From positions 31,451,468 to 31,515,467 of the forward strand of contig CM032129.1 in assembly GCA_018894105.1 (NCBI GenBank): a stretch of 64,000 nt of DNA, written 5' to 3'. Source of the stretch: Jacaranda mimosifolia (Eukaryota > Streptophyta > Magnoliopsida > Lamiales > Bignoniaceae). Both the position numbers and the translations under genes were made by a program. Under the pieces are notes generated by a model. That model saw only the letters and a list, made by a program, of their open reading frames with translations. It did not search any database and was not told where the DNA came from. Positions 1-13,600 of the stretch are shown in pieces (position 1 is the stretch's first letter; the number at the start of each line of letters is the position of its first letter).

Positions 1-3000
1 GTATTTTGATAAAATAAGACATTGAAGCTTATAAAATGTCAATAATAACAATTTTATAATTAATATGATTAAAAATAAAGAAGTTTGTTAAAATTTTAAA
101 ATAAGTTGGAAGTTTCTTAATTTTTTTAAAAATAATTTATAAACTCCTAATATTTTATTTTTTGAACTTATAAATTTTTTTTAAAAAATTACCAAATATT
201 TTTTAACATGTTATAAGCTCTTAAACATTTTATAAAATATTTTAAGAAACTTATAAGTTCACCCAAACACCTTTTAAATTAGATTTGACAGTATAATGCC
301 AAGAAAAAAGTCTTAATTTTTGAAATAATCCAATAATTAATTTTATAATTAAAATAAATGGTTTTTCTTGTAAAGCAACTAAATCGTGATTCAAGCACGT
401 ACGGTAGTGGCAATAAATAATATAAAGGTCGTGTTTCAAAAGAGGGTCGAAAAAGCGATTTAAAGGTCAAAGGAACAAGTGTTGTTCCAACTAAAGCACA
501 CTAGTAAACAGCCTGTTAATTATTGTTTAAATTAAAAAAAAAAAGTGTTAAATCACATCCACCGCTTTCAAGGCGTCAACTGACAAAGATTCTGGATAAT
601 AAAATAAAAGTAGTCTACTATACTTAGCTATATAAAGTACTTAAAGAAATAGATCATTCATGACTTGCTTTATATTTAAATAAATTATGATTATAAAATT
701 AAAATACGATAATATCATAAAATAAAATATTAATATATTATATACTATTTAATATATAATTCATAATCCACTTAAATATTTATTTTAGTGGATGATATCA
801 CATCAACGGCTTCCAACGGTTGTAATAATTCTGATTAAATTATTTTGGATTATCATCAATGAGAAAGATGACAATTGAGAACATCAAATTCATTAGACAT
901 CTATAATATTGCTGATTTCCTTTATATTCCCCTTTTCATTAATAAAAATTATTACAAATTAATTATTTCTATTATGAACAAATTAAGTGTAAATATTCAT
1001 TAGTGAGATAAAAAAAAAATATCAAGCCGAAATAGGTTTAATTTATTTATCTTATTATTTTGTTTAGTGCACATTTGATTTGTGAGATTATGATAGATAA
1101 ATGAGAATAATTTAGCTTAATCTCATGTTTGATATGAAATATTACGAGAGCGGGTTGGCCTGTTTTTTGGTGCTAGCCCGCTACTGTAGTAGCAATGAGG
1201 CAAGATCAATTGTAATCTTGCTTGGTGGTTGAGATTATATAATCACCCTCCTCAACTAAAAATCAGCTCCTTTACTTGCCTTTTTTTTTTTGTTATTCCA
1301 ATTGTATCCTTTGAAAAATCTCCAAATGTGTCCCTTTTTTTTGTTATTCAAGGATAATTTTATCATTTATTCATTTAATACCACACGCCAAATATATATA
1401 AAAAATTATAATATATTATAGTTTCACCTAATTGTGATGTCAATCTTCTACATCAATAAACTAATATATTTTTAATTTCATCTTTTTTTTTAATTAAAAT
1501 ATTTACTATTATTTACATTTCAAATTCAATAAACCAATATATTATTTAATTTAATTTAATTTAATTTTTTTTATTCACATTTTCTCTATTGATTACATTT
1601 CAAATCCAACGTGGAGGATATAGAGATGGTGGCATGGGCAGGCATAGGTGGGGTTCAAGCATAAGATGACAATTATGGAGGTGGCTTTGTGAAACCCTTT
1701 TTTTTTAATTTTATTTCCATTTTATGTTTAATTGGGGGCTAAATTTAATAATCATGTGGAGGTGTGCTCTTTGTCTCAAAATTTGTAAAAAGAACTCATA
1801 AATGGGGCCCAGAAAGATCTCAGTGGGTGATTTCCGCCTAGCTCCTCCTAATCTTCAAAGATTGATAACCAGTCAGTCAGTCACAGCAGCAAAATACATA
1901 TTATAATAATTAATTTAAAATTAAGATGTAATTAGAAATAGATCATCGTTGAATTAGCTAGAGTGTGACCGCTTTAGTCCTTTCCGGATGGACCACTAGT
2001 AGAGTCAACCTGGCTCGAAGATTCTAGCGCTGCTTTTTAGGGTAAATTGTAAAAATAGAATTATAATTATTTTTAATTTGTAATATAAAATTGAAATTTA
2101 TAATGATATTAAAGTAGAATCAAAATTTATTAAAAATTAAAAAAAAAAGGATAGCGATCATCAAAAAACACAGTTGGTGTTAGCTATTACTTGCGTGGTG
2201 CCTGCATCGATGTTCCACGTATGCGTCACATAGGCGCCATACAAACAATCACCAAGTTAATTGTATTTTTCGATGGTCGCGGTTTTTTCTTTTTTTTTTT
2301 TTGTCGATTTTTAATGAGTTTTGGTCATACTTTAATTCCACCCCAAATTCTGGTTCTAAAACGCAAAATACCCATTATTACGGTTCTAATTTTGCAATTT
2401 TCCCCTGCTTTTATTTTTATAAGCGCGACTTCTTTCTGACAATATATGCTCCAATTAGAAAAACATTCATATGAATTATAATGTTGAACGGCTATTAGTA
2501 TAATCTATGGATCATACAGTGCGAGGAAAAAAAAAATTAATTTCAAAAAGAGAGAAGATGAATGTAGATAATATGATGATATTACTTTAACTAATTTTAG
2601 ATTTTTTATTTTTATTTTTATATTTCATAACTCTTAAAATTTATAAAGATATGCAAAAGAAAATCACATGTTCTTCTTCATATCATAATATTTTATTTAA
2701 TTTTTAAACAATGCATCAATAAGAAGTTATGTCCTTCTCATATAATTTCTTTTGTATTGATGGGATATTTATATTCGACACATATCCAATACTGCATAAA
2801 GTAATTTTAAAAATAATACTACATCATAAAATATATTTATTATATAACTTTATATAACTCGAAAAGACTCCGGATGTCAAATATTATCTGAATGAATCTT
2901 ACTATTTTATAATTTTACAAATTATTTCAAGGAAAACATGGAAACTTTCATCATGTTGAAAATGTAAAACGTCCTTTCTTGATAATGAGTGGCACTCAAA

Positions 3001-5474
3001 ACATTTTAGAAAGCAACTCGAAGCATGTCGTTTTCAATTTATTGGAAATACTTACCAGAAATGAATGATGATCAGTTCTTCCCGGTGGTAAGAAATAATT
3101 ATGGGAGATGCAATCATAAATGAGTAAAAGTAAAGCAAAGCATTTTTACTATTCTCAAAATTCTATGTCTTCGATTACCCACAACAACACTGCCACTGTG
3201 TTATTAATTTTGCCGGTTGATTTCCCAACACTCATGGGCAGATGTAAACTACATTATTACAACATGTTAACTATGTTTTCAATTACCGTGTTGGAAATCT
3301 CATGGGTGATGGGACCAATATTATAACATTAGTAGCGTAAAATTCAATGTTTCTCCACCGAATCTGTTCCTTTTGAATTGACCAAGTGCACATTATTTCT
3401 TAATTGTCTTCATGCAAGAAAAGTTGCTCGTCTTCTGTTATAGCATAATGGAAAGTGGAAATTTGTATGGGAAGAGACTTTTTGCACGCCATTTTTGAGT
3501 AGACTTTGGATCATTTATTTTATTTTGTTTTATGTTATTTTTGGCTTCAATAGTACTACTTAGGCTAGTTTTTAGTTATATGTTTTGGCTGTGTTTAATA
3601 CCAAGACTATTAATCTCACTTAGTTATGATTCAATAAAATTAGGGGTGTTTAATACCCGTTAGATATTGGTGGTTTTAGTTTATATTATAAATTCCATAT
3701 TCTTGCATTTTTATTTGATTTAAAAGATTGAGAAATATTATTTTTTTAAATTTCATTATTGCCCTCATTTGTCTATCTCAAAATGAGGGACAAATTCGTT
3801 CATGTGTTTTTTAGTTGATATGACTAGATTACAATCTCATCTCCAGCCATTGAATGATAATTGGGCCCAATCGCGTGAACAGTATGGGCTTGGAGCCAAT
3901 CTTGGCTCGGCTCGTCACCATAATCTTTTTTTATCAAATAGGTTACTACTTACTAATATGGATTGAAAGGACTAGTCACTGTAATCTTCCATATCAAACA
4001 TCACTTTTATATATAGTGTGCCCGTCATACCCTATTTTCACCCAAAAGTTTTACAATGAATTTGATTATCAAATTTGTAGAGGTTAATATCGAACATGTC
4101 TTAATATGAAATTTGTTTATTTGTGAGATTCGTTAAAATATTTAGACTCTATGCAATTGGATGGATTGCAGTGAACACATTAAAATTGGGTATTTAGGCT
4201 CCCCATAATTGAATTGAAGATCTAAATATGAACTTATAATATATATATGAAATTATGATATTATTAAAATCACTGGGTGGTCTCAATGAAAATCATCCAA
4301 TATTTAAATCAGTAAGGTCGAATAATAAATAAGAAAAAGTACTAAAATAAATCACAAATGCATACCTTATCCAGTTATAAGAGGTATTAATATGTATCTC
4401 TTGAGTCGTAAATATTTTATTGGATGATAAATCATAATGATATCATGTATCTTTATTCGAAATTGTAGGTTTTGTTCTTTTGGCTTTTCCCAAAAAATTC
4501 TATTCCTCCAAAACAATTACAAAATGGGTACACGTTTTTCAATTTTTCTCCCCAAAAATAAAAATTCAATACTTGAAAAGCCCTCACAATTCATTTACAA
4601 AATACTCTACAACCACATTTCAATCATTACATATATATATATATATTTAAAATCACTTTCACTCTATAAACCCAACCAAAAAACAACTAATTTAACATTA
4701 ACAATAAAGTTTGTCTGCCTAAAAATACAAAAGAACAAACAACTCATTTTCAATTCATTTTTCATATTTTTTCAAAACAAAAAGAAACACATAACACATT
4801 CTCCAAATTTTTTCCAAAAAATCCATTATCCTAAAATATTTTTTACAATTCACCCAAAAGCAAAAAGAACATGCCCGTAAATTTTGTACACATCAATGCC
4901 GAATTGTACCGATTAAAAAAAAAATGGAAATATTTGGGCATTACATGCTTGTTTTGAAGACAAAATGTACTTTTTCAACCCTTTTTTTCCTTATTAGATT
5001 TAGCCCCTCTCGAAGTAGATTTTGGTATTTTTATAGCAGAGTCCCTTGGAATGGAACGACTGAATTTGTGTTGTAGATTTTGATTGTCATCCCTTGGAAT
5101 GACAAGTGCGAGGGAGCAGGGCTTTCGGCAGTACAGTCTCGCGTTGTTTACGCCATATATCTGACCTACAGTACATTGCTGCTCCTGTGGATACATACAT
5201 GTGACTCAGCTTCTGACTTCCGACTCAAATGGTCAATGCTTCAGTCAGAGGCTCTTCGGGCAATTCAGAAAAATTTCAAACCGACTAATGCGACTGACCC
5301 ACTGCAGCCTTGTTACTTTTAATTAAAGAAATGTCTTTTTTTCTTCTTTCTCCTTTCATTCATTGCTTTTCTTTACAAAAACTTAGGGTTAACTACCTGT
5401 TAACGTCCAATGAGTCAATTCACTGTCCTACTAACATCATGGAAAATGGATTTGACCATGGTAATAAAGTCATT
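1..5474. other. Gene-free AT-rich stretch
   Basis: No gene recognised. At 1-280 lies the end of a MITE of the kind at 32384-32770 (terminal CACCCAAACACC). At 1060-1260 there is sequence related to 45000-45425 (CACATTTGATTTGTGAGATTAT, GGGTTGGCCTG). At 4470-4875 is a degenerate copy of the element at 38972-39421. At 4975-5330 is a less AT-rich segment with two short overlapping frames of opposite strand that match nothing I know. The rest is simple AT-rich DNA. Confidence 0.5.
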
Positions 5475-5713
5475 TAAAGCCCGTTTGATTGTATGATTGA
5501 AAATAAAATGTATTTAGATATTATTATATTTTTATATTAAAAATCGTATAAATGAGAGAAAAAAAATAAAGTATGAAAATGGAGAGCAAATATAAGTGTG
5601 TATTTGAAAAAATGTATTGAGAATGAAAATGTTTTGTAAAAATGAAAGAGAAATTGATAGTTTTTTATTTTCATTTTTCTAATGAGTGAAAACAAAACCA
5701 AACGAGCCTTTAG
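5475..5713. mobile_element. Harbinger-like MITE, GTTTGG-terminal family
   Basis: Ends AAAGCCCGTTTG and CCAAACGAGCCTTT form an imperfect inverted repeat. The interior is the A/T-rich ATTTTCATTTT type sequence shared with other copies in the window. Confidence 0.6.
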
Positions 5714-6879
5714 GTCTTGCCAATCAAATTTTACAACTATTAATACTCTTATTCGTAGCACTTTAAAGTACACATTTTTTTATCACTTGCATTACATTTT
5801 TTCACATATTATCCTCTTCAACACCTTCGTATTAATTTGAGTTTTGGAGGGTTTTTGTCGAATATTTTGGTAATTAACTATTTATTGTGAATTTTAGAAA
5901 CATATTCTAATTAAGTTATACTTGAAAATATTTTGAGTTCAAATTAAGGACCGTACTCATATTACCCATTCATTTTCATTGAGCTAAAAAACTTAACACA
6001 CATTAGTTTAATTAAATTACATTTACATGAAACGATATAATTACGACATAGAGATCCTCTATATAACCTCGTTAACAAAAAAAATTCGTTGAAAATAGAA
6101 TTATACTTTCACTAATAACTTATAAATTGACTGCTCTTTTCATACTAAACTTCGCCTAAAAAAAATAATTAAAAGTATCACCTTATTTCAATTCTGGTAT
6201 CTTGTGTGTGATCATACATTGAAAAATTCGTACTGCCAAAGGAATATTATCCTCATTTCCCTCTATTTTTTATTTTTATTTTTTTGAAAATCTAAAACAC
6301 CAAAATAAATTAATAAAAATTAGACTCATTATTTATTTAGAAAAAAACAAAAAGGTACGATTTTCTCCCATCGCCAATGCTTGTCAAGTTTAGAAATTCC
6401 CAATGTTTGGTCTTTTTCATCATTCAATATCGAAACTAAAAATTCTTACACATCCAAGGCCATATATGTCTGTAAAACACCGCTGCTCCCAACATAATTG
6501 TCGGCCTCGGCCGCGGTGTTGTAGCAAAGCAGGGCATACGATAAAATCTTCTCTCCCTCTGCCCTTTTATTACAATTGAATGCCAAAAGAATTTCAGACA
6601 ACTAATTCCATACTATTATTACCTGTGTTGTCCCATTCTCTTCATAACTGGTACACTTGATGTACCACTACTCATTTGAATGGGATGATTATGGGCTCCT
6701 GAAGTTTAAGCATTGTGGGGACACTTCTTCATTCGCCTGTGGTTGTTAGGGTATATTTTTGCTGATACTACTGTTCGTAATTTTTGGGCTTTATTTTGTT
6801 GTGAATTGGGGCATTTTGTTAACATTTTTTAACAAAATAATTCTATGAAATTAGAGTTGGGGGATGTATTGGTTGTTTG
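5714..6879. other. Gene-free stretch
   Basis: AT-rich, no frame worth calling and no clear repeat ends. A small GC-richer patch with a palindromic CGGCCTCGGCCGCGG lies at 6500-6520. Confidence 0.5.
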
Positions 6880-7347
6880 TAGGGATACAAACGAGTCGAG
6901 TCGAGTCGAGCCGAACTTTAATCATTTTTTTATATTCGAGTTCGAGCTTGACGAGCTTAGAAAATTGAGGAGCTCAAGAACTTGTTCGGACTCCGCTCGG
7001 CTCGGCTCCACTCAATTCATTAGGTTCGAACTTATAATCAAACTATAGGCTCGAGCTCAAACTCGAAAAATTAAATTATTTTATAAAAAATTTTAAAATT
7101 ACTATATTTTGTTTTATTATATTTAAAATTAGCTATAGGCTCGAGTTCTAAAAGTTAAATCATTTTATAATTTTTTTAAATTAGTATATTTTATATATAA
7201 ATATTTTTTTAAATAAAAAATATAGGCTCGCAAGCTTGCTAGTAAGAATTATTTGGCTCGAACTCGGCTTGAAACTTATATGAGCTCGAACACTTTTCGA
7301 GTCAGCTAGTCAGGCTCGTGAGCTGGCTCGGTTCGTTTGCATCCCTA
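6880..7347. mobile_element. hAT-like MITE with perfect 8-bp target duplication
   Basis: Terminal inverted repeats TAGGGATACAAACGAG and CTCGGTTCGTTTGCATCCCTA bound 468 bp, flanked by GTTGTTTG at 6872-6879 and 7348-7355. TAGGG ends with an 8-bp duplication are hallmarks of hAT elements. There is no transposase. The interior repeats GAGTCGAG/GGCTCG-type words. Confidence 0.88.
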
Positions 7348-7379
7348 GTTGTTTGTCTGTGTTTTGAGTGGTAGGTAGA

Positions 7380-7685
7380 TAATGAATTGATATAAAATTG
7401 TTTGTTTGTTTGTATTTGAGGAGGGGACAATATGTCACATCAATAATTTTTTTGTTGGGTTGGTGGGGTCAAATGAATATTTTAAAATTATTTATGCATA
7501 TGTATATATAAATTAGGTTGGGGTACAAAAAATGAAAGGGCAAGAATGGGTAGGAAATGAATTGAAAATGTATTTTGGGCTTTTTTGGAATGTGTTCTGG
7601 GAGTAGGGTTGGGGAATACATATAACTTGCTTGTTTATATTTTGAAAGTTGAAAAATAAATTGGGAGTTGGCAACCAAACAAGCC
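7380..7685 (-). mobile_element. MITE related to 38972-39421, inverted orientation
   Basis: The - strand of this stretch matches the 38972-39421 family (GGCTTGTTTGGTTG start, ATACAAACAAAC, TGTGACATATTG words). One end (GGCAACCAAACAAGCC at 7670-7684) is clear, the other is degraded. Confidence 0.5.
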
Positions 7686-7712
7686 TCTATTTTTTAAATT
7701 ACTATAATATGT

Positions 7713-7729
7713 CTCTCTCTCTCTCTCTG
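7713..7729. repeat. (CT)n microsatellite
   Basis: About eight CT units. Confidence 0.9.
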
Positions 7730-7900
7730 TATTTTGTTTCTTTGAATTTTGGGCAATGTATGGACTGAGTTATGTTGTATTGCTATGCAACTTGGTTCAC
7801 AGTTTAAGAATATTGATCAAATTAGCGTACGCTGTCAACTTTTGGATGATCTGATTAAAGTAGTAAACTCGTATCATTAGATCGAGACAAAAGAATTTCA

Positions 7901-8238
7901 GGGGTGTTTGGTTTTATTTCCAAACCCCATTTTCACCAATTTTACTATTTCAGAAATAGAAATCATTACTTTTTAAAAATTTTCATCTAACATAATTTCA
8001 ATTTTCATTTTCAAAACACATTCTCTAACAACCTTTATATCTTTTTCCAATAACATATATATCTTATCTCTCTATTCCATTATTTTTATCTCTCTCCACC
8101 TACAACATATTAAAATCAACATAATCATTACATTTTCAAATATTTCATCCAAATATATTTTTATTTTCACATTACATCATATAACTAATTATCACCGTTT
8201 TAGAAATGATGAAAATGAAAATAAAACCAAACGGGCCC
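7901..8238. mobile_element. Harbinger-like MITE, GTTTGGTTTTATTTCC family
   Basis: Starts GGGGTGTTTGGTTTTATTTC and ends AAATAAAACCAAACGGGCCC, a near-perfect inverted repeat. The 3' flank is TTA and the 5' flank TCA, one change from a TTA duplication. Confidence 0.8.
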
Positions 8239-9117
8239 TTAGTTAAAGATTTATCTATTTATGTATAATTTTATATGTTATATGGGATTTGTATTTGAAT
8301 AAGTCCTTTTAATGCCTGCATGAATATCAATGCTAATAAATGTGTTGCCCCAAAACACTATAGGAAATGCTTAAGATTTTTTAATGAAAACCTCTAGTAC
8401 TTGAGTCAAAACATATTTTTTGGTTTTTTTGGAAAAATACGAAATTTGTACTAAGTGTAGATATATTTGATCGAATATAATGAATGGAACTATTCTAATT
8501 GAATGGATGTGTCTTGTTCTTTTGTATATGTACTGTTAAGAGTCTTTTATTTTGAAGTGCATTTTACAAATATAATGGTCTTTATTCTCGACCGTTAATT
8601 GCATGATCATTTTATGTCTTAGAGATCACATCCAAAAAAAGAAAAAAGAGAGTATTTTTGCCGAGTGGCCTGTGGCGTTCAAAAAAATATAATATTAGTA
8701 ATAAAATAATAAGTGATAAAATAAAAATTGTCATTAATAATATGTATTAAGTGATAATAATTTTTATCTTGACAATGACAATAATTTTTATTTGATTATA
8801 ATATGACTCAATAATGATGAAAATTGATGTTTTATGTTGTTATCATTAAAAATTAGTGACATCCCTATAGTGGCAGCTTAGTGACAATAAAAATTATCAC
8901 TATAATTTATTACAAGATTTTTATTGTCACAATAAGTGTGTTACTAATTGTGTATGATGACAACTTAAACACTATTTTTGTTACTATTTAATTTGTAAGA
9001 ATCATGAAAATGATAAAAGTAATTTTTGTGTGACTTAATACACATAATTAGTGACAATTTTTGTAATGTCACTTATTCTTTTATCACCAATTTATCCATT
9101 TTTTTTTTTTTTTTTTG
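8239..9117. other. Gene-free stretch with CACTA-like repeat words
   Basis: From about 8690 the sequence is built of GTGACAATAA/TTATCACT words shared with 26330-26694. It ends in a poly-T and GGGTAGTG, which reads CACTACCC on the other strand. Likely a degraded CACTA-type non-autonomous element; the 5' end was not found. Confidence 0.35.
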
Positions 9118-9220
9118 GGTAGTGTTGTCCAATGATATTAATCTCCCAAGTGACGTGGGAAGTTAAGAGAACTTGAATGAATTTCTAATATGCTTGTGTG
9201 TGTATAAATTAAAAAAAATG
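9118..9220 (+). mobile_element. tRNA-type SINE copy
   Basis: Degenerate copy with the family tail TGTGTGTATAAATTAAA and the body AATCTCCCAAGTGACGTGGG. Best family members are at 42003, 31769 and 40047. Confidence 0.6.
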
Positions 9221-9280
9221 ATAATATTTTTCTTTTTTGAGGGGAAAAAGCATATAACATTAAACATTAAAATCATTCAA

Positions 9281-9636
9281 GGGCCGTTTCGTTTTGTTTT
9301 TTGGAGGTATTTTCATTTTCTAATGAAAATGAATAGTGAAAAGTTAGTTTATAAATGTATTTTGAAAATGAAATATTGTTTGGAGGTTTTGTTTTAAAAT
9401 ATAATGATTATATAGTATTAAAAATGAGTTGTATTTTAAAAATGTGTTTTTGTAATAACAGTCGTATAAATGTGAGTAAGAGAAAATAAAAAATAAAAAT
9501 GGAGAGAGAGTATAATAGTGTGCTTAAGAAAATGTACTGAAAATGAAAATATCTATAAAAATATGAGAGAAATTGATAACTTGCTGTTTTTATTTTTGGG
9601 AGAAAATTTAAAGGGGTTTGAAAACAAAATCAATAA
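9281..9636. mobile_element. Harbinger-like MITE, first of three abutting copies
   Basis: Starts GGGCCGTTTCGTTTTG. The right end, AAAACAAAATCAATAA, runs into the next element. The interior resembles the GTTTGGTTTTATTTCC family. Confidence 0.6.
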
Positions 9637-9995
9637 GGGGCTGTTTGGTTTTATTTTTATTTTCATCATTTCTAAAATAATGAGAATTAATTATGTGATG
9701 TGATGTGAAAATGAAAATATATTTGAATGAAATATTTGAAAATGTAATGATTATATTGGAATTGTAATGATTATGTTGGTTTTAATAGATTGTAGGTGGA
9801 GAAATATAAAAATAATGGAATAAAGAAAGAACATATATATGTTATTAGAAAAAGATATATAGGTTATTGGAGAATGTAAAAATAAAATAAGAAGTGCGAA
9901 GTTGTCCCCTGAAAAGGGACTGATCCAAACAATTCCCAAAATTGAAACAGTAAAAATGCTAGGAATTGGGTTTGGAAATAAAACCAAACGAGCCC
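9637..9995. mobile_element. Harbinger-like MITE, second of three abutting copies
   Basis: Starts GGGGCTGTTTGGTTTTATTT and ends GGAAATAAAACCAAACGAGC then CC. It is flanked by TAA at 9634-9636 and 9996-9998, the 3-bp duplication expected of PIF/Harbinger elements. Confidence 0.85.
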
Positions 9996-9998
9996 TAA

Positions 9999-10302
9999 GA
10001 GCTTGTTTGGTTTTATTCCCAAACCTCATTCCCACTAATTTTACTATTCCAAAACTAAAAATCATCACTTTTTAAAAAATTTCACCCAACCCAATTTCAA
10101 TTTTCATTTTCAAAATACATTTTCTAATAACCTATGTATCTCTTCCTAATAGCCTATATATCTTCTCTCTCTATTCAATTATTTCTATCTGTCTCCACCT
10201 ACAACTTACATAATCATTACATTTCCAAACATTTAATCCAAATACATTTTCATTTCCACCATTTTAGAAATGATGGAAATGGAAATAAAACCAAACAGGC
10301 CC
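9999..10302. mobile_element. Harbinger-like MITE, third of three abutting copies, in the HSL1 promoter region
   Basis: Starts GAGCTTGTTTGGTTTTATTC and ends GGAAATAAAACCAAACAGGC then CC. It is flanked by TAA at 9996-9998 (shared with the previous copy) and 10303-10305. It ends about 160 bp upstream of the HSL1 TATA box. Confidence 0.88.
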
Positions 10303-10459
10303 TAAGACATCCATCATATGTGGTATTCATACCAGTTATGGCTGTCACTAGACTCACTACCCATTTTGTCTTTCTTTTATCTCTGTCTTTCTTATATCTC
10401 ATCCAGACATTGCTGTTACTTACGTTAACTTCAGACACACACACAAGGTTTTTTATACG

Positions 10460-10467
10460 TATAAATA
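10460..10467 (+). promoter_or_regulatory. Probable TATA box of HSL1
   Basis: TATAAATA lies 137 bp upstream of the HSL1 ATG, implying a leader of roughly 110 nt. The leader is CT-rich (CCCTCTCTCTCTAACTC region near 10541-10557), common in plant 5' UTRs. The promoter space is short: a train of three MITEs ends at 10302. Confidence 0.55.
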
Positions 10468-10603
10468 AACCGAAATTTTCAAATCTTTCTCAAACCAGAA
10501 CATGTCTTAGTCAATCCATTTAACACTGCCAACTTCCCTTTCCCTCTCTCTCTAACTCAAATCCAAAGCAACCACCACTCCCACGGCAGCCACCACCGGA
10601 AAA

Positions 10604-13600
10604 ATGCTGCATCGCCGCAGCCTCTGTTTCGTTCTTCTGATTTTTCTATCGCCTTCTTTCATTCTCTGCCTAAACAGAGAAGGATTATACCTCCAGAGAG
10701 CCAAGCTCGGGTTCGACGACCCCAATGCCGTCCTCTCCGACTGGAATCCTCGCGATAAGACGCCATGCAAATGGAACGGCGTCGTCTGCGACTCGGCCAC
10801 AGGCTCCGTTATCTCGCTGGACCTCTCCAGCTCTAACCTCTCCGGTCCATTTCCTTCGATTCTCTGCCGCCTGAAAAACTTATCCTTCATTTCTTTCTAT
10901 GACAATTTCGTTAACTCCACTCTCCCGGAAGATGGTCTCGCCATGTGTGAGGCATTGGAGCATCTTGATTTAGCCCAGAACTACTTAACCGGTTTGCTCC
11001 CCCGCAGGCTAGCGGATCTTCCCAACTTGAAGTACCTGGATTTGACAGGAAATAACTTTTCCGGTGATATCCCGGAAAGTTTCGGAACGTTTCAGAAACT
11101 TGAGGTGCTTTCGTTAGTGGAGAATTTGCTGGAAGGGACAATACCGCCGTTTCTCGGGAATGTTTCGACGTTAAAACAGTTGAATCTTTCGTACAACCCG
11201 TTTTCTCCGGGTCGGATACCCCCGGAGCTGGGGAACCTTACCAATCTTGAGGTATTGTGGCTGACGGAGACTAATTTAGCGGGTCAAATCCCCGACTCAT
11301 TGGGTCGGCTCCGTAGACTCACCGATTTGGACCTGGCGTACAACTCGTTGATCGGTCCAATACCTAGTTCGCTGACTGAGTTGACGGCTGCGGTTCAGTT
11401 GGAACTCTATAATAACTCGTTGACTGGTGAGCTGCCGAGCAGTGGGTGGTCAAACATGACGTCATTGAGACGGCTCGACGCGTCCATGAACGAGTTGACC
11501 GGGCCGATTCCCGTTGAGTTGTGCGAGTTGCCGATCGAATCACTTAATCTTTATGAGAATAATTTGCAAGGTGAATTGCCGGATGCCATTGCTAATTCTC
11601 CGAATTTGTATGAATTAAGGCTTTTCCGTAATCAGTTGTCCGGAAAATTGCCTCCGAATCTCGGCAGAACCTCGCCGTTGCGGTGGGTTGATGTTTCAAC
11701 CAATAACTTCTCCGGTCAAATACCGGAAAATTTGTGTCTTAACGGGGCTCTTGAAGAGGTGTTAATGATTGAAAATTCTTTCTCCGGCGAAATTCCGGCA
11801 ACTCTAACCGAATGCCGAAGCTTGTTACGCGTGAGATTGGGGCACAACAGATTTTCCGGAGAGGTGCCGGCGGGATTTTGGGGCCTTCCTCACGTGTCGT
11901 TGCTTGAGTTGGTTGGCAACTCATTTTCCGGCGAAATTGCAAAAACTATTGCCGGTGCATCGAATTTATCTCAGTTGATGTTGTCCCAGAACAATTTTTC
12001 CGGCATTGTGCCGGAGGAGATAGGATTTCTGGATAATTTATTGGAGTTTTCCGGTGATGACAACAAGTTTACAGGTCCTTTACCTGGTAGTATAGTGAAT
12101 CTTGGGCAATTAGTAAAGCTTGATCTTCATAACAATGCATTTTCTGGTGAAATTCCTAACCAGATTCATTCTTGGAAGAAGCTAAACGAGCTGAATTTGG
12201 CAAATAATGGGTTTTCCGGGGAAATTCCGGGTGAAATTGGGGATTTAGCTGTTCTTAATTATCTTGATTTATCAGGAAATCGGTTTTCTGGTAAAATTCC
12301 AGTCGGATTGCAGAATTTGAAGCTTAATCGTCTCAATCTGTCGCATAATCATCTCACCGGTGATATCCCGCCGTTGTATGCAAAAGGGATGTATAAAGAC
12401 AGCTTTCTGGGAAATCCAGGATTATGTGGAAAGATTGAAGGTTTGTGCGATGGGAAAGGGGGGGTCAAGAACATGGGCTACATTTGGTTCTTGAGAACAA
12501 CTTTTATACTTGCTGGATTAGTACTTATAGTTGGTGTTGTCTTGTTCTACTTGAAGTATAGGAAATTCAAGAAAGTCAAAAGGACGATAGATCGATCAAA
12601 ATGGACGTTAATGTCGTTTCACAAACTGGGATTCAGCGAGGATGAGATATTGGATGCTCTTGATGAAGATAACGTGATTGGAAGTGGGTCATCCGGGAAG
12701 GTGTACAAGGTGGTTTTGAGCAACGGTGAGGCCGTTGCAGTAAAAAAGCTTTGGGGGAAATCCAAACTAGCAGATGAGAGCGGTGAAATGAAGAATTGTG
12801 AACATCAAGATGATGGTTTTGATGCTGAAGTTGAGACCTTGGGGAAGATTAGGCATAAGAATATCGTTAAGTTATGGTGTTGTTGTACCACAAGGGACTG
12901 CAAGCTTTTGGTTTATGAGTATATGCCCAACGGTAGTCTAGGTGATTTGCTTCACAGCACGAAGAGTGGTTTGTTAGATTGGCCGATAAGGTTTAAGATA
13001 GCAATGGATGCAGCCGAGGGGCTATCCTATTTGCACCATGATTGTGCTCCCCCAATTGTTCATAGGGATGTCAAGTCGAATAACATACTATTGGATGCGG
13101 ATTTTGGAGCTCGAGTTGCAGATTTTGGTGTTGCCAAGGTGGTTGATGCAAGTGGAAAGGGCACCAAATCCATGTCCGTTATTGCAGGGTCTTGTGGCTA
13201 CATCGCACCAGGTTAGCTGCAAATTATACAGTTGCTATTATGAGATGATCCAAATGTGCTCCCCATTTTTCACACTGGTGTTTTCTCTTTGGTCACTCAT
13301 TAGGCTTGAATTCTAAGCGCATTCTTGGCCCCTTTTGTTAATGTCTCTAGCAAAATTATTAGTTCCACCCTTCGGTGTGTTTCAGTGCAATTTTAGGTGC
13401 CAAAGGTGAAAAATGATGATGAATTATTTCCAATCATAGCACAATCCTTCATCATGGCTGTAAAAATCAAACTTCCCCCAAAAATCTATCCAAGAATTAT
13501 GAGATATCCATAAGCATGACATTTTGTTATTGGATTCTCTCTCAAAACTCCACTACTCATAAACTTGATTGCCTTTTTGTTATGATCACTGTCACCCACT

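Noticed and set aside
2191..2439. 82-codon frame
   Set aside because: Begins at a non-ATG codon, is dominated by poly-F from a T run and has no family motif.
4437..4880. 147-codon frame
   Set aside because: AT-rich low-complexity sequence within a degraded MITE copy.
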